A DNA stretch of 64,000 nt from Rheinheimera mangrovi (GCF_003990335.1 NZ_CP034683.1:2959501-3023500); one strand, 5' to 3'. Numbered from the stretch's first letter, positions 1 through 9,083 are shown. Notes: generated by a model from the letters alone, not told the origin. Translations and numbers: made by a program.

Positions 1-753
1 GGCAGTACCTGTAGCGGCATCAACAACCGGAGAAATACGGATAATTTTAGCTTCCTTTGCAGGCATAGCAGCGAAGTGCAAATAGGCAACCTGGCCTACT
101 TTGGCACGAGGCAACTGATGCTCAGGCAAATTGATCACTGCTTCTAAACGTTCTTGTGACACAATTTCAAACAAAGCTTTGGATGAATATTCAGTGATCA
201 ACTGACCCACTTTGACATGACGGCGGGCTATCACACCGCTGATAGGCGCGATGATCTGTGTTTCTTTTAACGCCAGTTCGGACAAAGCCACAGAAGCAGA
301 TAAAGATTCAACCTGCCATTTTAATTTGTCGTATAAGTCGAAACTAACCAGTTTTTTCTGGTACATGGCTTCTAATCGGGTTAATTCGCTTTTCAATTGA
401 CCTAATTCGGCTTTGCCTTTGGCTAAGTTTAATTGCTGACGCTCAGTGTCTAAGATAGCCATCACCTGCCCAGCCTTTACAACATCACCTTCTTCAACAA
501 ACAGCTGCTGTACTATGCCGGTAGATTTGCTATTCACTTCAGCATCTTCTTTGGCTTCCAAGGTACTGGTGGTGCGATACAAACTGCTGATTTCACCACG
601 GCTGACCAGAGCGGCTTCCACAGGGATGCTGATCACAGCCTCCACTTTTGCAGCATCCGGACTTCCTTCAGCGCTGCCGCAACCGGTTAATACCAAAGAG
701 CTGGCCAATAAGGCAGTAGTTACAGCAGTAGCAAGCAATGAACGGGTTTTCAT
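1..753 (-). CDS. RND efflux periplasmic adaptor lipoprotein (HlyD/MFP family), 3' part outside window
   Basis: Membrane-fusion protein that would bridge an inner-membrane RND pump to an outer-membrane channel. The first 251 residues are visible. They show a lipoprotein signal with Cys in LVLTGCGS, a biotinyl-lipoyl half-motif (VEEGDVVKAGQVMAILD), a coiled-coil hairpin of about 70 residues rich in Leu, Lys and Glu, then the second lipoyl half (IIAPISGVIARRHVKVGQLI) and the start of the beta-barrel. The ATG at 753 gives the signal peptide. The frame is open to the window edge, so the gene is cut by the window, not broken. The pump gene should lie just beyond position 1. The exact substrate cannot be told. 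Confidence 0.88.
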   Translation of the reverse strand, partial: MKTRSLLATAVTTALLASSLVLTGCGSAEGSPDAAKVEAVISIPVEAALVSRGEISSLYRTTSTLEAKEDAEVNSKSTGIVQQLFVEEGDVVKAGQVMAILDTERQQLNLAKGKAELGQLKSELTRLEAMYQKKLVSFDLYDKLKWQVESLSASVALSELALKETQIIAPISGVIARRHVKVGQLITEYSSKALFEIVSQERLEAVINLPEHQLPRAKVGQVAYLHFAAMPAKEAKIIRISPVVDAATGTA

Positions 754-926
754 AATTTATCCTTAAACAAGCAAAGTCGAATCAGTTGCAGTGGGATTGC
801 ATCCCTTGTGCCACTTCGAAAATGAAAAACAATTCCATTTAAAAACAACAACTTAATAAAATAAAACACATAATCAGCTTCTGTTCATTATTTGAATTTA
901 GCTAATTCCACTACTTTTTAGTCAAA

Positions 927-944
927 GCAAGATCCGACCAGTAG
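927..944. promoter_or_regulatory. Possible FadR-like operator upstream of fadL
   Basis: The stretch reads GATCCGACCAGTAG in its centre. The right half GACCAGT fits the FadR consensus (TGGTCNGACC core) exactly; the left half has two differences. It lies about 50 bp upstream of the fadL -10 box. Support comes from a much better copy of the same motif in front of fadE in this window. The call is inference from motif likeness only. Confidence 0.4.
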
Positions 945-990
945 CAAAATTTGCCAGTCTTAGAGCATGTACTCTAAGCCCTCACCCTCC

Positions 991-996
991 TATAAT
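991..996 (+). promoter_or_regulatory. Consensus -10 box of the fadL promoter
   Basis: A perfect TATAAT lies at this position, about 32 bp before the chosen fadL start codon. No good -35 box is seen at the right distance, so an activator may be needed. The box overlaps an in-frame ATG at 995, which therefore cannot be the translation start of a transcript beginning here. Confidence 0.55.
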
Positions 997-1027
997 GCCG
1001 CGAAATTTATTACAGGGTACAAAAACA

Positions 1028-2491
1028 ATGTTACGAAAAGCTTCATTACCACTAGCAATCAGTCTTGCCTTAGTCAGCCAGTCTGCATTTGCTGAAGGCT
1101 ACAAATTATTTGAACAATCTGTCAGCGCCGCTGGCAATGCTTATGCTGGCCGTGGTGCGCAAATCACCGACGCCTCTTTGGTGTATTCTAACCCTGCAGC
1201 TTTAACAAAACTCAAAGGTGCACAATTTTCCGGTGGTCTGAATCTGATCCACGCCACCACACGTTACAGCGACGCATCGGCGCAAAGCGCCAATGGTATG
1301 GCTGTTTCAGGCCGTGACTCAGGTAAACTGACGTTGTCAGAGTTAGTGCCTTTTGCCTTTTACAGTGACCATTTCACCGACAACTTAAGCTGGGGTATTG
1401 GTGTGTACGCTCCTTTTGGTTTGTCATCTGACTACCAAAACGATTGGGTAGGTCGTTATTTTGCAGATGAAACCTCCATTAAAGTAGTAGCTATGCAACC
1501 CACAGTGGCTTACAAGTTGAGTCAGGACTGGTCTTTTGGCTTAGGCTTAAATATCAATTACGCCGAAGGCACCTTATCTAAATACAAAGACCATTCCGGT
1601 TTATGTGAGTTAGGAACCAACATAAATGGTTTGTATGGCGCCAATGTCTATAACGCGGCTTACTGTGACAGCCACTATGAAGTAAATGGTGACGACGTAG
1701 CTGCGGGTTATAGCTTTGGTCTTCACGGTGATTTAGGCTCAACTAAACTGGCTTTGGTGTATCACTCTGAAGTGAAATACACCTTAAAAGGTGATTCTGA
1801 AATCACCAATACACCTATCACTGGTGCCAACGTAGTAGGAAATCCAAACTTTATTGCAGTGGCTCCCAATCTGCCAGCCATCAGCTTAGCAACCGGAAAA
1901 CTGGCATCAAACAGCTACTTGTCGGAACAAAGTAAACTGGACTTAACCACGCCGGCCAACCTGGCTTTTAGCGTTGATCAGAAACTGACGGATGTTTTAT
2001 CTGTGCAGGCCAGTGTGAACTGGACTGGCTGGAGCAGCTTTGAGTCTATTGATATCGTCAGCGATGACGCAACACCTAGTATTTCATTAAGCACTCAGCT
2101 GCCACAGAACCTGAACCAGGCTGGCTATATTGGGTATATCCCTGAGCATTGGCAGGACACCTGGTCTTTCTCTGTAGGTACTACGGTTCAATACAACGAA
2201 GAACTGACGCTGAAAACAGGTATGGCTTATGATGAAAACCCAATCAGTGGCAGTCATAAAACAGCCAGAGTTCCAACCGCCGACCGCATCTGGTGGACCT
2301 GGGGCGCAAACTGGGCTGTGACTGCAGAGCAAAGTATTGATTTTGCTTACGGTTATATGTGGATGAACAAAGTCAGTATTGATGAGCATGAATACAACGC
2401 CAATGGCGATCGTATCTATAACTCAGGTGTACAGGCTACCTACCGCAATAAAGCACAAATCCTGGCTGTCCAATGGAACTATAAGTTCTAA
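1028..2491 (+). CDS. fadL: FadL-family outer-membrane long-chain fatty acid transporter
   Basis: Outer-membrane beta-barrel that lets long-chain fatty acids or other hydrophobic compounds into the periplasm. The protein (487 residues) has a clear signal peptide ending SQSAFA, then the family's N-terminal hatch, with GNAYAGRGA and SLVYSNPAAL motifs, and ends in an aromatic residue (WNYKF), as barrel proteins do. E. coli FadL is somewhat shorter. The ATG at 1028 is preferred over the in-frame ATG at 995 because a TATAAT box overlaps the latter and the signal peptide starts at 1028. The gene stands alone, with its own promoter and terminator. The FadR-like site upstream fits fatty-acid control. 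Substrate range is not visible from sequence; aromatic-hydrocarbon FadL relatives exist. Confidence 0.9.
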   Translation: MLRKASLPLAISLALVSQSAFAEGYKLFEQSVSAAGNAYAGRGAQITDASLVYSNPAALTKLKGAQFSGGLNLIHATTRYSDASAQSANGMAVSGRDSGKLTLSELVPFAFYSDHFTDNLSWGIGVYAPFGLSSDYQNDWVGRYFADETSIKVVAMQPTVAYKLSQDWSFGLGLNINYAEGTLSKYKDHSGLCELGTNINGLYGANVYNAAYCDSHYEVNGDDVAAGYSFGLHGDLGSTKLALVYHSEVKYTLKGDSEITNTPITGANVVGNPNFIAVAPNLPAISLATGKLASNSYLSEQSKLDLTTPANLAFSVDQKLTDVLSVQASVNWTGWSSFESIDIVSDDATPSISLSTQLPQNLNQAGYIGYIPEHWQDTWSFSVGTTVQYNEELTLKTGMAYDENPISGSHKTARVPTADRIWWTWGANWAVTAEQSIDFAYGYMWMNKVSIDEHEYNANGDRIYNSGVQATYRNKAQILAVQWNYKF

Positions 2492-2521
2492 TCCGCAGGA
2501 ACAGTGCTACAGCTGCTCGTC

Positions 2522-2551
2522 AAAACCACCGTTTTTACGGTGGTTTTTTTT
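2522..2551 (+). terminator. Rho-independent terminator of fadL
   Basis: An 11-bp perfect stem (2522-2532 with 2537-2547) with a TTTT loop runs directly into eight or more T residues. It starts 30 bases after the fadL stop. Confidence 0.9.
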
Positions 2552-2797
2552 GGCCAGAACAACTGCGCTTCATTGTTTATCGCGATTTTTATTTTTGATA
2601 AAACCGCACAAATCACGCACCCAATATAGTTACAAGACTTTCAGTCTGAGCCATCATGATGTTCACACCAAAGGGACTAGCGGCGTTCAACCTTTCTCTG
2701 CATTGATGTAGAACTCACCGTTAACTTAAGGTTGTGCAGCATAGGTACTGCCGCCTGAGCAGTTGAGTTATGGGACGGTGACTGGCATGAATAAATT

Positions 2798-3470
2798 ATG
2801 TGCCGGATACGCCATTCTGTTGCAGATCAGGAGATCTACATAGTAGGTGAAGCCTACTCCTACGAACACAGCACCACCAGTCTGGCTAAAACCCTGATTA
2901 GTGAAAACGAAGGCATTTTTGTAGGCACTTATGCTGATGGTGCGTCCTTGCCTGCGACCCGGGATTATGTCGACAAGGCAGATGCGGTATTGGCGCTGGG
3001 GGTGATCTTTACCGGAAACAGGTTGTGTAGCTGGCATTGCTTACGCAAGCGATAAACCTGCCCAGGCGATAGCCGGAGACGTTGGTTTTATGATGATCGG
3101 TCAGAGTTTATCGACCATCAGCCATCATCAGCTGAACTCTGTAGTCTTTGTGCGCAGCAATAAGGTGTGCGCCATAGAACAATCATTTGTCGATATCTGC
3201 ACTTTCGCCAAAGGAGACCAGCTTGCGCCTTTTGACCTGCGGCTTAGCTTGGATTACCTGAGTTTAGCCAAGGCTTTTGCTGTTGAAGAATACAAAGTAC
3301 AAACAGGAGCAGAATTGCAGCAAGCACTGAACAAGATAATGGCAAATAAAGAGACACCCGCTTTGGAGGAAATCATTATTCCCTCTCAGAACTTAGCGCC
3401 TGCTATGGCCGGACTGGTGAAATCTATCACGGGTAATACTGTAGATCAGTGCAACATAAAAGCCGGTTAA
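2798..3470 (+). pseudogene. Remnant of a pyruvate/indolepyruvate-type thiamine-diphosphate decarboxylase
   Basis: Two pieces of one ThDP-dependent 2-keto-acid decarboxylase remain, in different frames. Piece 1 (about 2870-3020) reads GIFVGTYADGASLPATRDYV and ADAVLALGVIFTG, like the middle domain of pyruvate decarboxylase. Piece 2 (about 3027-3470) reads GDVGFMMIGQSLSTI then NKVCAIEQSFVDI, like the C-terminal ThDP-binding domain (the GDG motif is now GDV). The N-terminal catalytic domain and much of the segment between the pieces are gone, and a frameshift separates them near 3022. No function is expected. The 300 bases between the fadL terminator and this remnant (2552-2797) hold no gene I recognise and may be further decayed sequence. 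Confidence 0.75.
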
Positions 3471-3474
3471 GGAT

Positions 3475-3508
3475 AAAAAAATGGCCACTTCCTGTGGCCA
3501 TTTTTTCT
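3475..3508. terminator. Bidirectional terminator
   Basis: A perfect stem, ATGGCCAC (3481-3488) with GTGGCCAT (3494-3501), is flanked by A6 on one side and T6 on the other, so it can work for both strands. It serves the minus-strand lipoprotein gene ending at 3531 and any read-through from the remnant decarboxylase. Confidence 0.85.
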
Positions 3509-3530
3509 TTACAACTTCACTACCTGTGAA

Positions 3531-4862
3531 CTATTTTACCAGGGTGATTTTATAACCACTTGGTGCAACAGTGGATGGCTCAGCCGCCAGAATATAGTTT
3601 TTACCAGCTTCCAGTTGCAGCATGTCAGTTTTGTCTAACAAGCTGATAGTGCCATTTTCAGCTACTTGTACCAGAGAAATTGAGTACAAGTCTTTTGGTA
3701 GCACTAACGTAGCGTACTTTTTGAAATCCAGCGCTTTCACATGGAATTTAGCACTTTCAATAGTTTCGTTTTGACGAACAAAATAGAAGTGCAGATTTTT
3801 GAAATCAGGGACCAGGTTGGCCACGTTAATTTCATGTTCGTGGATTTGTGGCAGATTTTTTTCAGTGAAGCTGACTAAACCTACTTTTTGTTCAGCATCA
3901 CGGAATAACAGCACTGACTTGCTTTGACCTGCGTTGATGGTCAACAGTACGTTGTTTAACAACAGCTGGTTATTTTGATCAAGTACAGCGATGCTGTAGT
4001 CGTTTTTGTCTAATTGGATGTAATCCGTCAGTGTATCCTGCACTAAATCTGCAACTGGTAAATTATTGATAGCAATCTGACCTTGCTGATTGTCCAGACT
4101 GTTGTAGATACGAACCTGGCCTTTAGCTAAACGGTGTTCTAAAGCTTCCACTGTGGTCGAGTTACCTACTATATCCAGAGAAACCTGATTGACCATAGGG
4201 CCTAACTTATCGCGAACCACCATGACATAGCTGGTGGTGTACTGGAAGTTATAAGCAGCAGCTTCAAAAAATGGCGTTTTGCTACCCGCAGTGGTGATGA
4301 ACAATTTGTACTTACCACGCTTCAGCATTTTGCCTGTTTTGGTAATTTCTTTAGCAGAAACGGACTCTAACAAGGTTGCTTTGCTGAAATCATCAGTTTC
4401 GGCAGCGGTGTAAACATCTACTTTGTCGTAGTTTGCTGATAAGTTAGCAACAAAAATACGGAACTCATCATCAAACTTCTCTTCACGCTTGTGAGTTAAA
4501 GTTAAAATGCTTGGATTAGTCGCGTCACCCGCCATTAACAACAGCGTTTTTTCGCCTTTGTTCAGCGTGATATCAGCCTCTTTAATCAGGGCTGTGCTGG
4601 TTGCATTTTTTAGCTGATATTTGTAAGTGCCTGGCTCAATAGCCAGCATATTAGAAGCGTCACCAAAAATAGCTGAGCCAACGGCCTGATCATTGACTGT
4701 AAAAGCACTGTTCGCACTATTGGCAGCACCATTGTAAAACTGCACGTACCCCTGATTAAACCCTTCTTCTGCTTTATCCCCTGAGCTGCCACCGCAGGCT
4801 GCCAAGGCGATCAGCGAAAACAAAGGCAAAGCCAGACGACTGGCACGCTGTATCATGTTCAT
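3531..4862 (-). CDS. Secreted lipoprotein with DUF4397-like repeats, function unknown
   Basis: A 443-residue exported lipoprotein. The lipobox LIALAACGG near residue 24 predicts lipid attachment. The rest has no membrane segment and shows about four diverged units of the type VQFYNGAANSANS, RIFVANLSANYDKVDVYT, VRIYNSLDNQQ and INVANLVPDFKNLHFYF, each followed by a stretch ending in a Tyr-rich strand. This layout resembles DUF4397-type beta-sandwich repeats of extracellular proteins. The ATG at 4862 has an AGGATAG ribosome site at good distance. The gene is monocistronic, with its own terminator. I cannot assign a role; surface or periplasmic binding is a guess. Confidence 0.8.
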   Translation of the reverse strand: MNMIQRASRLALPLFSLIALAACGGSSGDKAEEGFNQGYVQFYNGAANSANSAFTVNDQAVGSAIFGDASNMLAIEPGTYKYQLKNATSTALIKEADITLNKGEKTLLLMAGDATNPSILTLTHKREEKFDDEFRIFVANLSANYDKVDVYTAAETDDFSKATLLESVSAKEITKTGKMLKRGKYKLFITTAGSKTPFFEAAAYNFQYTTSYVMVVRDKLGPMVNQVSLDIVGNSTTVEALEHRLAKGQVRIYNSLDNQQGQIAINNLPVADLVQDTLTDYIQLDKNDYSIAVLDQNNQLLLNNVLLTINAGQSKSVLLFRDAEQKVGLVSFTEKNLPQIHEHEINVANLVPDFKNLHFYFVRQNETIESAKFHVKALDFKKYATLVLPKDLYSISLVQVAENGTISLLDKTDMLQLEAGKNYILAAEPSTVAPSGYKITLVK

Positions 4863-5030
4863 AAAGCTATCCTGTAACTTGGTTGTTAGTTGGCCAAGAG
4901 ATTATGTATAGCCCTTTGAAAATCCTAGCGTTTTTACCAAATCCAACAGTTAATAACAGGCTTTAACAATTCAGACATAACTGAACACGATTGAGCTATT
5001 GCAAAGTTATGTAAAGGCGCTGCGGTAAGC

Positions 5031-5050
5031 AGGCAGGCTTGCGCCTGCCT
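5031..5050 (-). terminator. Hairpin after the sigma/anti-sigma/DUF4097 operon
   Basis: AGGCAGGC and GCCTGCCT form an 8-bp perfect stem with a 4-base loop just past the stop of the last operon gene. There is no clear T tract on the minus strand, so termination strength is doubtful. Confidence 0.45.
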
Positions 5051-5055
5051 TTGGC

Positions 5056-6015
5056 TTAGTGTGTTTCCAGCTTCAATGAACCACTGACTGTGCTCATCTC
5101 TATACTACCGTCACCATTGCCTGTACTAAATTCAAGGCTACGACGTGGGCCATATTTTGCTTTTTCAGCTTTCTGACTGGTCAGCTCATTTTTTATAGAA
5201 CCGCCAGCATTAGCCACCAAATTAAATTTGGCACTAATATCTTTTTCCAGCTTCAGCTCAGCGCTGCCACTGACGGTACTGACTTCCACTCTGGGCGATT
5301 TACTGCCTTTCAGTCCAACATCTAATGAGCCATTCACAGAGCTCATGGTCAGTTGTTGTACATTGTTCAGTTCCAAATCAGCATCACCATTGACCAGTGA
5401 CACAGCAACTTCAGACGCTGAAGATTTGCTGTCAATACTGCCATTCACCGTCTCAATAGTAAGCCGGCCTTGTGAACCAGCGTCTTCGATTTCACCATTG
5501 ACCGTATTCAGACTGATACGACCATTGTTGTTCACACTGGTGATTTCTCCGTTCACAGTTTCCAGTTGAATAAATTTTTGTAATTTTTCGCCATAGACTG
5601 AGCCGTTCACCGTGCTGATTTTGGTACTCCCCTCCACACCAGTCACGCGAACGTTGGCATTCACCCCCTGAAACTCCAGTTGTGCGCCTGAGGGGACTTC
5701 AATTTTCAAACGTGAACCTTCTTTCTCCTGATCGTCCCAATTGCCGTAGTTGCGCATACGGGGCATTTTGACTTTAAAGCTGGTAAATCCATTTTTAGAT
5801 TCAAGATCATAACCTTCGGCTTTTTCATCTAAAGTGCCAGAAACTTTAAAGCGCCCCTGCCCACTGGCAACAATCTCCACTTCTCCACGCATAGTTTCGA
5901 TGTAAATTTTTTCGTTGTTGGCCACCTGTACATTTTCATTGACCGATTCAGCAGCCCATAAAGACTGACAGAATACAGACAAGGCAAGGCCTAGAATAAG
6001 TTGTTGTTTCATCAT
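5056..6015 (-). CDS. Exported DUF4097-family beta-repeat protein
   Basis: A 319-residue protein with a signal peptide ending SLWAAE and then a single-stranded beta-helix-like array. The repeat unit is about 20 residues and carries a recurring V-N-G or V-S-G turn (ETVNGEI, NTVNGEIED, ETVNGSID, SLVNGDAD, SSVNGSLD, STVSGSAE, STVSGSLK). This is the DUF4097 'putative adhesin' pattern. The gene is the last of an operon with an ECF sigma factor and its likely anti-sigma factor, 11 bases apart. DUF4097 proteins often sit with such regulators and are thought to act in envelope sensing or stress, but the actual job is not known. Confidence 0.82.
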   Translation of the reverse strand: MMKQQLILGLALSVFCQSLWAAESVNENVQVANNEKIYIETMRGEVEIVASGQGRFKVSGTLDEKAEGYDLESKNGFTSFKVKMPRMRNYGNWDDQEKEGSRLKIEVPSGAQLEFQGVNANVRVTGVEGSTKISTVNGSVYGEKLQKFIQLETVNGEITSVNNNGRISLNTVNGEIEDAGSQGRLTIETVNGSIDSKSSASEVAVSLVNGDADLELNNVQQLTMSSVNGSLDVGLKGSKSPRVEVSTVSGSAELKLEKDISAKFNLVANAGGSIKNELTSQKAEKAKYGPRRSLEFSTGNGDGSIEMSTVSGSLKLETH

Positions 6016-6026
6016 GTTACTCCAGA

Positions 6027-6545
6027 TTAAACCTGGCCCGACTGGACCACTTTTTGTAAGTAATTCTGCTGTTGGCTATACAATTGACGTAATTGTTTCA
6101 GTAACAGCGCTTCGTTCGGATTGTATTTTAAAGCCAGTTGTACTTGCCCGATCGCCTGCTGCCATTGCGCAAGTTGGTGCTGCCAGTCGGCATACACAGG
6201 GTCGACAGTTTGCATACTGGCCAATTGCTCAGCTTTGGCTTGTTCAAAGCTGTACACAATAGCGGTTTCGGCATCTGCCAGCTTCGGGTTAAAAACCTGC
6301 GGCTGTAGTGCTACCTCTGGCTGCCAAAATAAAGTGACGGCGAATAAAACGGATGCAGCACTAGCGACATAGGCACTGGCAAAAGGCACGGACAACCATC
6401 TACTGGTTTTAAACTGCACCACTGTACTTACGGCTGCATTGCGATCCGTTAAGCGCTGTTCTAACTCTGGCCATAAATCGCGGGATGGCGTTAATTCACT
6501 GGAAAGTCCGGCGATTAAGGCATCTAATTCATGTTCAGTTTTCAT
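6027..6545 (-). CDS. Probable membrane-anchored anti-sigma factor
   Basis: A 172-residue protein with an N-terminal cytoplasmic part of about 50 residues (LWPELEQRL region), one membrane span (about residues 52-72, VPFASAYVASAASVLFAVTLF) and a periplasmic helical tail rich in Gln with coiled-coil character. It overlaps the end of the ECF sigma gene by 11 bases, the usual translational coupling of sigma and anti-sigma pairs. There is no zinc-finger HxxxCxxC motif, so it is not a classic ZAS-type anti-sigma. The role rests on topology and position rather than on family identity. Confidence 0.7.
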   Translation of the reverse strand: MKTEHELDALIAGLSSELTPSRDLWPELEQRLTDRNAAVSTVVQFKTSRWLSVPFASAYVASAASVLFAVTLFWQPEVALQPQVFNPKLADAETAIVYSFEQAKAEQLASMQTVDPVYADWQHQLAQWQQAIGQVQLALKYNPNEALLLKQLRQLYSQQQNYLQKVVQSGQV

Positions 6546-7086
6546 CTAACCACTCCCGTAATAACTGCCGTGCTCTGTGGTACTGCGATTTCGAACTGCC
6601 TTCGGCTATGCCAAGCAATTCTGCAATTTCCTGATGCTGATAGCCTTCTAAAGCAAACAGTACAAACACAGCTCTTGCCTGATGGGGCAAGCGTAAAATC
6701 AACTGCTCTAATTCGCGGCTCTGGCCTAATTCTGCTCCTGCTATTTCGGGCAGTTCTTCGGTAGCCAACCTAAGCAACTTATCCTGACGCCATAAATCGA
6801 TGGCGGTGCGGGTGGCAATGCTATGCAGCCAGGTGCTGAAACTGCTGTCACCCCGAAACAAGGTTAATTGTTGCCACACCTTCACAAACACTTCCTGACA
6901 AGCATCTTCAGCTTTGCTGCGATCGGCAAGCAAACGTACGCAGACCGCATAAACCCGGCCAGAATGTTGCTGATAGAGCTGCCTGAACGCTGCACGATCG
7001 CCCTGCTGTGATAAAGACACCAGCTCATCCATGGCTCGTACACTTTGCTCTGGCACGCATTGTTCTGGAAAGTCAGACCTTAACAT
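6535..7086 (-). CDS. ECF (extracytoplasmic function) RNA polymerase sigma factor
   Basis: A 183-residue sigma-70-family factor. Region 2 is seen at about residues 25-95 (FRQLYQQHSGRVYAVCVRLL, AEDACQEVFVKVWQQL, FSTWLHSIATRTAIDLWR) and region 4 at about 125-178 (LPHQARAVFVLFALEGYQHQ, EIAELLGIAEGSSKSQYHRA). It lacks regions 1 and 3, as ECF factors do. The ATG at 7086 has AGGAATGGG upstream. It is the first gene of a three-gene operon with an anti-sigma-like membrane protein and an exported DUF4097 protein, so it probably switches its own operon on in response to an envelope signal. Confidence 0.93.
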   Translation of the reverse strand: MLRSDFPEQCVPEQSVRAMDELVSLSQQGDRAAFRQLYQQHSGRVYAVCVRLLADRSKAEDACQEVFVKVWQQLTLFRGDSSFSTWLHSIATRTAIDLWRQDKLLRLATEELPEIAGAELGQSRELEQLILRLPHQARAVFVLFALEGYQHQEIAELLGIAEGSSKSQYHRARQLLREWLDEN

Positions 7087-7123
7087 CCCATTCCTGTTGT
7101 TTTATTGCTGTTGTTATCTGGTT

Positions 7124-7150
7124 AGTCGAACGCACAGCTGCAAAAGGTTT
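7124..7150 (-). promoter_or_regulatory. Candidate ECF-type promoter for the sigma operon
   Basis: Read on the minus strand, AAACCTTTT is followed about 9 bases later by CGTTCGACT. This is the layout of ECF promoters (AAC-containing -35 box, CGT-containing -10 box). It ends about 40 bases before the sigma gene start. It would fit autoregulation, which is common for this class. Inference from motif shape only. Confidence 0.45.
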
Positions 7151-7296
7151 AAATACAAAAATAAATATTTTAAAACCCAGCATAATATTGGCCCATACTA
7201 TAGCTGAGTGACTGATTTTTAATATAAATTTTGTTTGTCTTACGCTACTGAAATCTGACAAACTGAGTGCTGTCTAGTGTGAAACGGGAGCTACAG

Positions 7297-9045
7297 GTGC
7301 AAACACGGCTTAAAAAAATCAGCTTGTTTTTGCTCTGCCTGTTTCTGCTTGCCGGCTGTACCAGCCCGCATTTTTTAAAACTGCTGCCATCCACCAAAAG
7401 GGCGCTGGAAGCGAACCAGCTGTTTAGTTACCAATATGCCCGAATGCAACAGATGGACGCCGCTGAACTGGCTTTGTATTGCCCTGACTTATTGAGCTTA
7501 CCGGATGAAACTGCCAATAAAAGCCTGTTACAACTCAGTTGTGCGCAGTTTTGGCTGTCGTCTTCCCACTTAACCAACACAGAGCTGCAACAAGCCACCA
7601 CCTTATACAATCAAAGTCTGACTCACTTTTTGCAGTTGATGCTACCTAAACAAAAATACCGTCATCCTGCGCTTCGCATCGTGCTGGAGCCGCCTTTGGA
7701 TGAAACAGGCTTGCCCTTTGAAAACTTTGTACTGGCCAGTGATTTTCAAGCCATTAAAAGTCATCACCAAAAAATAAAAGGCACAGGCTTAGGTGTCAGT
7801 CTGGTGGCTGCGCGGGAAAACACCGGCACAGGCTGGGATAAAAACTACCCGCCAGAAGGCATTTTCCGCTCTGTCACTGTTAGTCTTAAAGAGCTGAAGT
7901 TTAATAAAGACCTGCAAATTCAGCTGACCTTGCAAGGGCATCTGATGCAAGAGGCGACAGAGCTGAGGTTTACATCAGCCTCTTATCCACTGCTGTATGA
8001 CGCGGCCAGCAGCTATTTATGGCTGATACAGCAGGCGAAGCTGGCCGATTTAGAGCTGCCAGGCTTATTTAATGCGGAACTGGCTGACAATAAGTTAGGC
8101 ATTTACAGCGTCACTCCACTGCAAAAAAATAAACAACCGCTGTTAATGATCCATGGTTTAAATTCCAGCCCTTTGATCTGGTATGAACTCACCATGGCGG
8201 TATTGCAGGATGAAGAGCTCAAACAGCGTTATCAGATTTGGCATGCTTTTTACCCGTCAGGGCCGCCGCCCTTTTACAATTCGATGCGATTACGTAAAAA
8301 ACTGGATGAGTTGCATAGCATGCTCAACGCCAAAGGTGACTCAGAGGTACTGGATCAGATGCTGGTGGTTGGCCATAGCATGGGCGGTATTATCAGTAAA
8401 ACGCTGGTCCAGAATACAGACTTTGTCCTCTGGGATTTAAGTTTTACAGAACGCCCGGAACAACTGGGATATGCACAGCAGGAAATGGAAAAGGTAAAAG
8501 ATATTTTTATTTTTAACACCAGACCTTATATCGATAAAGTGGTGTTTATGGATACTCCCCATGGCGGCTCTGAATCCTCTGAATCTATTCTCGCCAAGAT
8601 CGCCAGTTGGTTTATTAACCTGCCCAAAAATTTCACCCTGCTGATGAGTAACTTTATCCTGAAACTGGGGCCGGATAAGATCACCTTGCCGATGCGGGAA
8701 TACCTCAATGGCGGTGGAGGCCCGCATTCTGTGCAGGTGTTATCACCACGGCATCCATTGCTACAAGGCTTAAACAGGCTTACTTATCAACGCCCGGTCT
8801 ATTCCATTGTCGGCAGCGATGGGCCTTTATCCTGTCAAGACGAAAGAAGCTGCAGTCAAATCAGCGACGGTGTCGTACCCTTTTTCAGCGCCCATCAAAA
8901 CAAAGCTGTGCAGGAAATTATTGTGTCGTCGCGCCACAACTCTTATCAATCACCACAAGCTTTAGAATTTTTACTGCAGGTCCTCAGACAACCTGCAGGC
9001 GAGGCCAAAATCCTGCCGCTGTCGCCTGACAAGCCTGACGATTAA
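7297..9045 (+). CDS. Lipoprotein alpha/beta-hydrolase (esterase/lipase-like)
   Basis: About 582 residues. The N-terminal signal ends in the lipobox LLAGC. The C-terminal half is an alpha/beta-hydrolase: an oxyanion strand LLMIHGLNSSPLIW, the nucleophile elbow VVGHSMGG with the probable catalytic Ser near residue 361, and a downstream FMDTPHGGS segment as in lipases and PGAP1-like hydrolases. A late DGVVPFFSAH and RHNSYQSP segment could supply the Asp and His. The GTG at 7297 is chosen because GGGAG lies just upstream and the signal peptide follows at once; in-frame GTG codons at 7267 and 7279 are alternatives. It may act on lipids or esters in the periplasm or outer membrane; the substrate is unknown. 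Confidence 0.85.
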   Translation: MQTRLKKISLFLLCLFLLAGCTSPHFLKLLPSTKRALEANQLFSYQYARMQQMDAAELALYCPDLLSLPDETANKSLLQLSCAQFWLSSSHLTNTELQQATTLYNQSLTHFLQLMLPKQKYRHPALRIVLEPPLDETGLPFENFVLASDFQAIKSHHQKIKGTGLGVSLVAARENTGTGWDKNYPPEGIFRSVTVSLKELKFNKDLQIQLTLQGHLMQEATELRFTSASYPLLYDAASSYLWLIQQAKLADLELPGLFNAELADNKLGIYSVTPLQKNKQPLLMIHGLNSSPLIWYELTMAVLQDEELKQRYQIWHAFYPSGPPPFYNSMRLRKKLDELHSMLNAKGDSEVLDQMLVVGHSMGGIISKTLVQNTDFVLWDLSFTERPEQLGYAQQEMEKVKDIFIFNTRPYIDKVVFMDTPHGGSESSESILAKIASWFINLPKNFTLLMSNFILKLGPDKITLPMREYLNGGGGPHSVQVLSPRHPLLQGLNRLTYQRPVYSIVGSDGPLSCQDERSCSQISDGVVPFFSAHQNKAVQEIIVSSRHNSYQSPQALEFLLQVLRQPAGEAKILPLSPDKPDD

Positions 9046-9083
9046 AGCTATACTCGCCGGCCTTTTTTCTGACAGGTGATCTT

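Noticed and set aside
2379..2711. 110-residue open frame over the fadL end and its terminator
   Set aside because: It crosses the fadL stop and the terminator hairpin in another frame; a shadow.
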